From: Platerodrilus igneus
Lineage: Eukaryota; Arthropoda; Insecta; Coleoptera; Lycidae
Assembly (NCBI GenBank): GCA_036346225.1
Contig: JARFIW010000453.1
Span: forward strand, 5,766,001-5,830,000
Direction: 5' to 3'
DNA length: 64,000 bases
Shown: one piece after another, positions 58,991 to 64,000 of the stretch
Layout: every line of letters starts with the position of its first letter
How positions within the stretch are numbered: the stretch's first letter is position 1
The notes under the pieces: generated by a model
Database searches by the model: none
What the model was told of the DNA's origin: nothing
The model's input: only the letters and a program-made list of their open reading frames with translations
Position numbers and translations under genes: made by a program

Positions 58991-60077
58991 AAGTTATGCT
59001 ACGTTAGCTCGTAGCCGTGCGTAACACAAAGAAAATCAAAGAAATGACCGGGCTCAATCGGAGATTAGGGGGGGTTGTAGAAAGCAGACCAACATACAAT
59101 GTACGCGGCTGTAAGGAGTTAGTGATAATACCTGCAAGAAAAATAGTCAAGCAAACCTGAAAAAAAAGGAAAAAGCATAGCAGCAATGATAAGTCTAAAT
59201 TATTCAGTACTTTGTAGAATGTAAAAAAAAAACTGTTTGGATAATCTATATAATATAACAACGGTAAAAGCAGTACAAAAATTTTTAGTACAGCAAAGTG
59301 AGGTAATATTGGGGAGTAGCAGAAACGTTTCCTCACACACCAATTAAACATAAATCAGACAAAATGTTAACAAAAGATAAATAGGTAAGACACAATAGAT
59401 ATGAGTAATTCAGTAATATTGATTTTTTTTCTTTCTTTTTTTTCCTTAATAGCAGGCAAGTATATTGTAAAAGGTATCAGAACGACCAAGATATGTCAAA
59501 ACAACGGATAGATATTTAAAGTAATAACAACTAGGAAATAGTTCAACTTACAAAAAGTCCTTCAGTAACGCTTCCTTGCAGTTGAAGTGTGGGATTCACG
59601 ATGTCCTGCACTAATGAAGCACTTCACCCTTGACTGTGAAGGTGTTGATGGAACTTATCACACGTCACACTAATCACACCTACGCATTTCACTGGGGTTA
59701 GCAGCAGACACCATCACGCGACGGAACTATGTAGCATTGATAAATTTCTTGTTAATTCTATTTCCTGAGACAATAATTTTGAAATATTTTGTAGCACTAG
59801 TTTAATTTCAACTGAGATCAAATGTATATTATTTTCATAAACCTCCAAAAAGCAGTGAGAAACTTCAACCAATACCTTTGTAAACCGGTAATCTGTTATA
59901 TTTCGCAAATAACGAAATTCGTGCAAGCAATGATCTATTTTAGATTCTTTGGTGTTAGAAAAATGCAGAAACTACAGTATCCACTGTATTTAAATAATCC
60001 AAAGTATGCACTAATCTGATAAAACAAAGGGACACTAGACTAGATCGCACACATTAATCCTAAAGAAAGAATCGGTC

Positions 60078-60350
60078 AGTTTAGCAAGTTCTACGACTAT
60101 TATTTCACAAGACAAACAACTAAAACCACAAATTAGTAAAGTACGCGTATCACTAAAGTAAGTCCGTCAAATGTTCCTTAAAGCATTTATCTCACAAGAA
60201 AAACAACTAAAAACAATTAGTAAGGCACGCGTAAGCAATCAAACCGTCCGTCAAATGTTCCGTAAAACCCACGTGCCTCGAGTTTAACAAGCTTTACCGC
60301 TTTTATTTCCAATAGAAAATCAACTAAAAACATGCCGTGCTGGTTCATGA
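60078..60350. repeat. ~103-bp imperfect tandem repeat, about 2.5 units
   Basis: Units share ttt.acaagaaaa.caactaaaa, attagtaa.gcacgcgta and ccgtcaaatgttcc.taaa, starting near 60078, 60182 and 60281. Confidence 0.7.
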
Positions 60351-60351
60351 A

Positions 60352-60818
60352 CAATACGAAAATTAATCCCGCATTAATTCTCACTATTGTCAAAAGCAGA
60401 AAGAAGCAGTATTTTCAACGTACTTAATATATCGGAACAAAGAACAAACTACAACTGCTCATCTGTTTATATCAACTCGTTTCTATTACAACCTCTTATC
60501 GTCTCTTATCTCGACTTCGATAATACATTAAGGAACAAAATTTATAAGAACGGCAAGCCAAGAACGATACAATTTATAATTAATGAAAATTAAGCTTTAA
60601 TTAATCTACTTTTAAATTAATACACACGAGTTAAATTGCATACAAATCTAAACTATTCGAAAGTATTTACTTGATACAAACAGCGATCCCCTCATTATAA
60701 TACGACGCACTCGCCAACGAGCCAATAAACACAAAATACAGAAACAGCAATTGCAGAAATGTACTTACGAATTGAGTATAAAAGCGTAAAATGTTAAAGT
60801 ATAAAAATGCCCGTTACA
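60352..60818. mobile_element. MITE B, partial copy in Gypsy LTR
   Basis: Shares gcattaattctcactatt, gaacaaactacaa.tgctcatctg and the right terminus (gaattgagtata...atgcccgttaca) with MITE A. The left ~45 bp including the inverted repeat is missing. It holds ~130 bp absent from copy A, so copy A is internally deleted. Confidence 0.75.
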
Positions 60819-61200
60819 GACGAATGTCGTCCGAGTCAACAATAAAAGACACTAATAATATAAAGTGCGTGTATGTTACATAATTAACGTGATAATAACC
60901 TTATATTCAGCTTACATTAAATATGTTACATTATTGCAGCGGAACTTCGATGGCGGTTAGCACGTATTACAAGAAGGGAGAAAATATTACGTCTATTTTG
61001 TAGTTTAAGACTATCGTCTGTTTTAATAAATTTTTCCTTTCACGTTTGGAAAATTACTCAGTTGTACGAGCAGACTATGATACGTTAGCATTCGATATCT
61101 GTTGTAGTTAAATGGCCTAATTTGATTGTATTTCGATAAATCGGGGTGTTATCTTCGGTTATGCAACTTGCGTGTTTGACGGGTTGCTTAATAGTTTGCA

Positions 61201-61213
61201 CTGTCCTCCCTTT
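61201..61213 (-). promoter_or_regulatory. Polypurine tract of the macro-domain Gypsy
   Basis: Minus-strand AAAGGGAGGACAG directly precedes the LTR start TGCAAAC, in the position used to prime second-strand synthesis. Confidence 0.6.
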
Positions 61214-61384
61214 AAAACTGTTACATCCCGTAATTGTAAAATCATTTTGACGCCAATTTGATGACTGATGGCGGTATCGGCAACTATTTCCTCTGGTGCA
61301 TCCACCTCATCGTTGGAAATAACAGTCAACATTTTTTGCTTGGTCTTGGTAGGCAACCGGTTGATAGCACCAAATAAGAACCTG

Positions 61385-62119
61385 GATGCTGGTTTCCTGG
61401 AAAATTACTTCTAGCATATTTCGAACTATTCTCCAATCTAAGCAATCCAGTCCACAGCCTAGCTTGGGCACCTCTAGTCTCGTTACTCCATTTCCCATCA
61501 TCTGAGCTTTAAGATTCAGCAAAGCCTCCCATAGATGTCTATAGCTAGGTCTCTGCCATGCAGAATTTTTGTTGACGGGATGGCAAACATAACGATTTCT
61601 ATCTTGACAAAGCTTTTCCTACAGTTAGCTGCTGTTGTACTAATTCATCCACACATCCAAACTTTTCTTAAAAACAACAGCTATTCCTCTTGACATCTGC
61701 AGATCTTGAGCTACGCAATGTGCAAGAGAATACTCTTCTGGTGCTCTAAACATATCTTGCTGTTTCTCAACAACAACGCCAAATCTCGCCTTAGCGGAAC
61801 CATCATACGCCGCCATGAAACTCTTAAAATCTACATTTGGCTCATGATTAATAACTCTTTGATCACCATTTTTATTACTAGAGTCTTTTTGGATGTTGCC
61901 AGCATAAGATGTTAAACGGTCAAAGTGTACCACTTTTGGTTTACCACGGGGAGATCTTCTGATCCAGTACACTACATCATTAATTCTTTTTAACACTTCG
62001 TACGGTCCTTCCCATTGTCTTTGTAATTTTGGCGACAATCCACGCCTTCTTTGTGAATTGTACAACCACACTAAATCTCCAGGTTGGTAACTACCTTCTT
62101 GTGCTCTCATGTCATATTG
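61385..62119 (-). pseudogene. Gypsy pol C-terminus: integrase tail fused to a macro domain
   Basis: After DRMKSQYD, the integrase C-terminal domain is clear (GDLVWLYNSQRRRGLSPKL, WEGPYEVLKRINDVVYWI, VHFDRLTSY; ~62100-61910). A linker (to ~61790) leads to a macro domain. Its N-terminal part has PEEYSLAHCVAQDLQMSRGIA (~61750-61690), matching the ADP-ribose-binding entry of macro domains. The C-terminal part (GVTRLEVPKLGCGLDCLDW, ~61480-61420) matches their conserved LGCGLDxLxW signature. Three in-frame stops lie between ~61640 and ~61620, but the frame does not change, so both halves belong to one protein. Macro domains bind or hydrolyse ADP-ribose. The role in a retrotransposon is unknown. Confidence 0.8.
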
Positions 62120-62135
62120 TGATTTCATTCGATCG

Positions 62136-62433
62136 TGCATTTACATTTCCAATGCTCCACCCGAAGGTACTACATAGGCCAGGAAGCGAGTTTCTTATTG
62201 TCTGAAATTTAGAATTTTGCCGAACCCTTGCCGTTCCAGTCAAGGTAGGGATCTTTAACGTGCGTGACAACACTCACACGGGACCTCCATGTCACCTCTT
62301 ATTCGAACAAGGGCGTAATTTTTGTGAAAAATTCTTACTTGCCATTTTTCAAGCAGTCGGCCGTGTCGGGATTCGAACACAGGACCTTGGGATCCGTAGT
62401 TATACGCTTACTACATTGATCCACGGCGACGCC
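62136..62433 (-). mobile_element. tRNA-derived SINE, copy 3
   Basis: Minus-oriented copy of the SINE at 7086, with the B-box region gtgttcgaatcccgacacgg and the same body. Flanked by tgatttcattcgatcg-type 16-bp duplications at 62120-62135 and 62434-62449. Confidence 0.85.
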
Positions 62434-62449
62434 TGATTTCATTCGATTG

Positions 62450-62726
62450 TTTATTTAGATTTCCAATGTTCCACCCGAAGGTACTACATTGGCCAGGAGG
62501 CGAGTTTTTTGTTGCCTGGAAATTTAGAAACAAGGTAGGGATATTTAACGTGCGTGACAACACTCACACACGGGACCTCCATTTAACCTCTCATCCGAAC
62601 GAGGGCGTAATATTTGTGAAAAATGCTCACCTGCCATTTTTCAAGCAGTCGGCCGTGTCGGGATTTGAACCCGGGACCTTGGGATCCGTAGTCTTACGCT
62701 TACTACATTGATCCACGGCGACGCCT
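62450..62726 (-). mobile_element. tRNA-derived SINE, copy 4
   Basis: Second minus-oriented SINE directly following copy 3. It is slightly shorter (a body deletion near 62530) and is bounded by the duplications at 62434-62449 and 62727-62742. The two copies and three duplications form a tandem structure inside the integrase gene. Confidence 0.85.
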
Positions 62727-62742
62727 TGATTTCATTCGATCG

Positions 62743-64000
62743 CTTGCCGCCTGGATATTCTTTCGAACGTTTTCGTAAATGCTATTTGATCTTTCACGAA
62801 GCTTACTAACGTAATCTTCACTTGCGACTTCTTTTCAGGTTTAAACCCAAATTGAAGATCACATGGTTGCCGCAATTCATGTCCTAACATCACGCAAGCG
62901 GAAGAGTATCATGTGCTGTCATGAACCGAAGATCGGTTCGCCAATAGGAACAAATGTAAATATTGGTTCCAGTCTCGTTGATGTTCAGAGACAACTTTGG
63001 CTAGGTACTTTCCTAACGTCCTGTTCATTCTTTCAACCATTCCGTCCGATTGAGGATGAAGTGGCGTGGTTCTGTTTATTTCCTTTCTCTGATTTAGGAA
63101 ACGGGCCAGCTATATCAATTGCCACCTTTTCATAAAGATTCCCCACGTTATACCGTCTCATTGGAACTTTTTGTTTTGTGACCGGGCCATTTCCAGAGGC
63201 ACACAGCTCACATTTCCGGCACCACTCCTTTACATCTTCTATGCAGTTTACCCAATAGAATCTTTTTCTCACTCTTTCGAGAGCTTTTTTACGCCAAAGT
63301 GCCCTCAGAAACCATTGTGCAAGTGTTGCAACACTGCCGGTACTGCTTCTCGATACTATCACTTGAAGTCGTCTCTCAGTGCCATCTTCATACTCTAGGT
63401 GTCGTTTCAAGATTCTATTTTCACTCACCAAGGAGTCTCACTGTGCCGAGTATGCTTTCAGGTTCCTACTTGAAATACTAATTTCTTCCCAAGTTGGTCG
63501 TTGTCCTCTACTTTCCACTCAATAAACGTCCCAATTCGGCGTCATTCTCCTGCTTTTCTCATATTTTTTCGGGTTGCCAAGTATCATCAGTTACCGTCAT
63601 TCTTATTTTTTCTTATTTTTTCTTCCATCATGGAGCAATGATTGCAGTCTACCGGATAAGGTCTTCATGACAGAGCGTCTGCATTCCGATGATTAGTTCC
63701 TACACGATGTTCTGTGTCAAAGTCATATTCCTGCAACCGCTCTATCCACTTTACAACTTGCCCTTCAGGATTTCGAAAGTGCAGTAATCATTTTAGTGCA
63801 GCATGGTCTGTTCTTAACAGGAATTTGCGGCCGTATAAGTACTTATAAAAGTGCTCTACGGATTTGACGACGGCCAACAGCTCCCTTCTTGTCACACAAT
63901 GGTTCCTTTCTGGTCGCGACAAGACCTTGCTGAAATACCAAATAACTTTTTCCTGTCCGTCCTGCACTTGAGAAAGAACGTTTACTATAGCTGTGTTGCT
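62743..64000 (-). pseudogene. Macro-domain Gypsy pol: RNase H and integrase (continues off window)
   Basis: From the window end: RNase H (~64000-63640, with LLRTDHAAL and NADALS motifs in the minus translation), the integrase zinc-binding part (63320-63170, FYWVNCIEDVKEWCRKCELC) and the integrase core start (VAIDIAGPFPKSEKG, ~63130-63080). The rest of the core runs to ~62743 (SIYENVRKNIQAAS), where the SINE pair begins. Frames shift at ~63431 and ~63030. RT, protease and gag should lie beyond 64000. Confidence 0.8.

Larger units (their letters stand above)
58997..61200 (-). repeat. LTR of the macro-domain Gypsy element
   Basis: Inferred LTR of ~2.2 kb with plus-strand ends tgctacgtt...tagtttgca. 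A primer-binding site lies just outside one end and the polypurine tract AAAGGGAGGACAG (61201-61213, minus strand) just outside the other. It contains a MITE (60352-60818) and a short tandem repeat. Its low-coordinate end shares atgacc.ggctcaatcgg with the LTR end of the gag-only element (~26085 and ~31915). No second LTR is in the window to confirm the boundaries. Confidence 0.65.

Overview
This is an AT-rich eukaryotic window, almost certainly from an insect and perhaps a beetle (the order is a guess from the mix of element families). It is mostly transposable elements (TEs), many nested in one another. The only host gene I can support is a two-pore-domain (K2P/TWIK-type) potassium channel on the + strand. 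Its first coding exon is 34231-34419 and its second is 54630-54879. The 20,210-bp intron between them is packed with TEs, and the remaining exons should lie beyond 64000.

Region 1-23960 is a nest. A degenerate ~92-bp satellite (1-1444, with a stub at 23896-23960) was hit by a BEL/Pao LTR retrotransposon (1450-23890, minus strand, target duplication CATAT). A CR1-like LINE (~4512-20895, plus strand) lies in the BEL pol gene. A mariner-type transposon with ~440-bp inverted repeats (6339-16318) lies in the LINE endonuclease. The mariner transposase gene is split by two copies of a tRNA-derived SINE, which bracket a Penelope-like element (7398-9068) and a truncated Ty3/Gypsy element (9122-14462). 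A further unidentified insertion (~18141-20060) sits in the LINE reverse transcriptase gene.

Region 23961-33121 is an array of a Gypsy-type LTR element that encodes gag and a second, internally repetitive protein (28613-29794), with no visible pol. Its central LTR is shared by two internal regions. 33122-34230 is the unannotated upstream flank of the K2P gene.

The K2P intron (34420-54629) holds a LOA/I-type LINE with RNase H (minus, ~34730-39930) carrying a MITE. It then holds a young Gypsy element with ~2.1-kb LTRs and a deleted pol (40464-47802), a related LTR fragment (47838-48412), a Penelope-like element framed by inverted hammerhead-ribozyme repeats (48413-50947), and a decayed jockey-like fragment (~51920-53020).

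Region 58975-64000 (minus strand) is a Gypsy element whose pol carries a macro (ADP-ribose-binding) domain after the integrase. Its integrase is interrupted by two tandem SINE copies, and its LTR holds a second MITE copy. All TE genes carry stops, frameshifts or insertions except short stretches. The points most worth follow-up are the macro-domain pol, the repeat-protein gag element, LTRs bounded by internal sequence on both sides, the repeated duplication-SINE-duplication-SINE-duplication structure, and the retroelement ends that abut (TA)n tracts.
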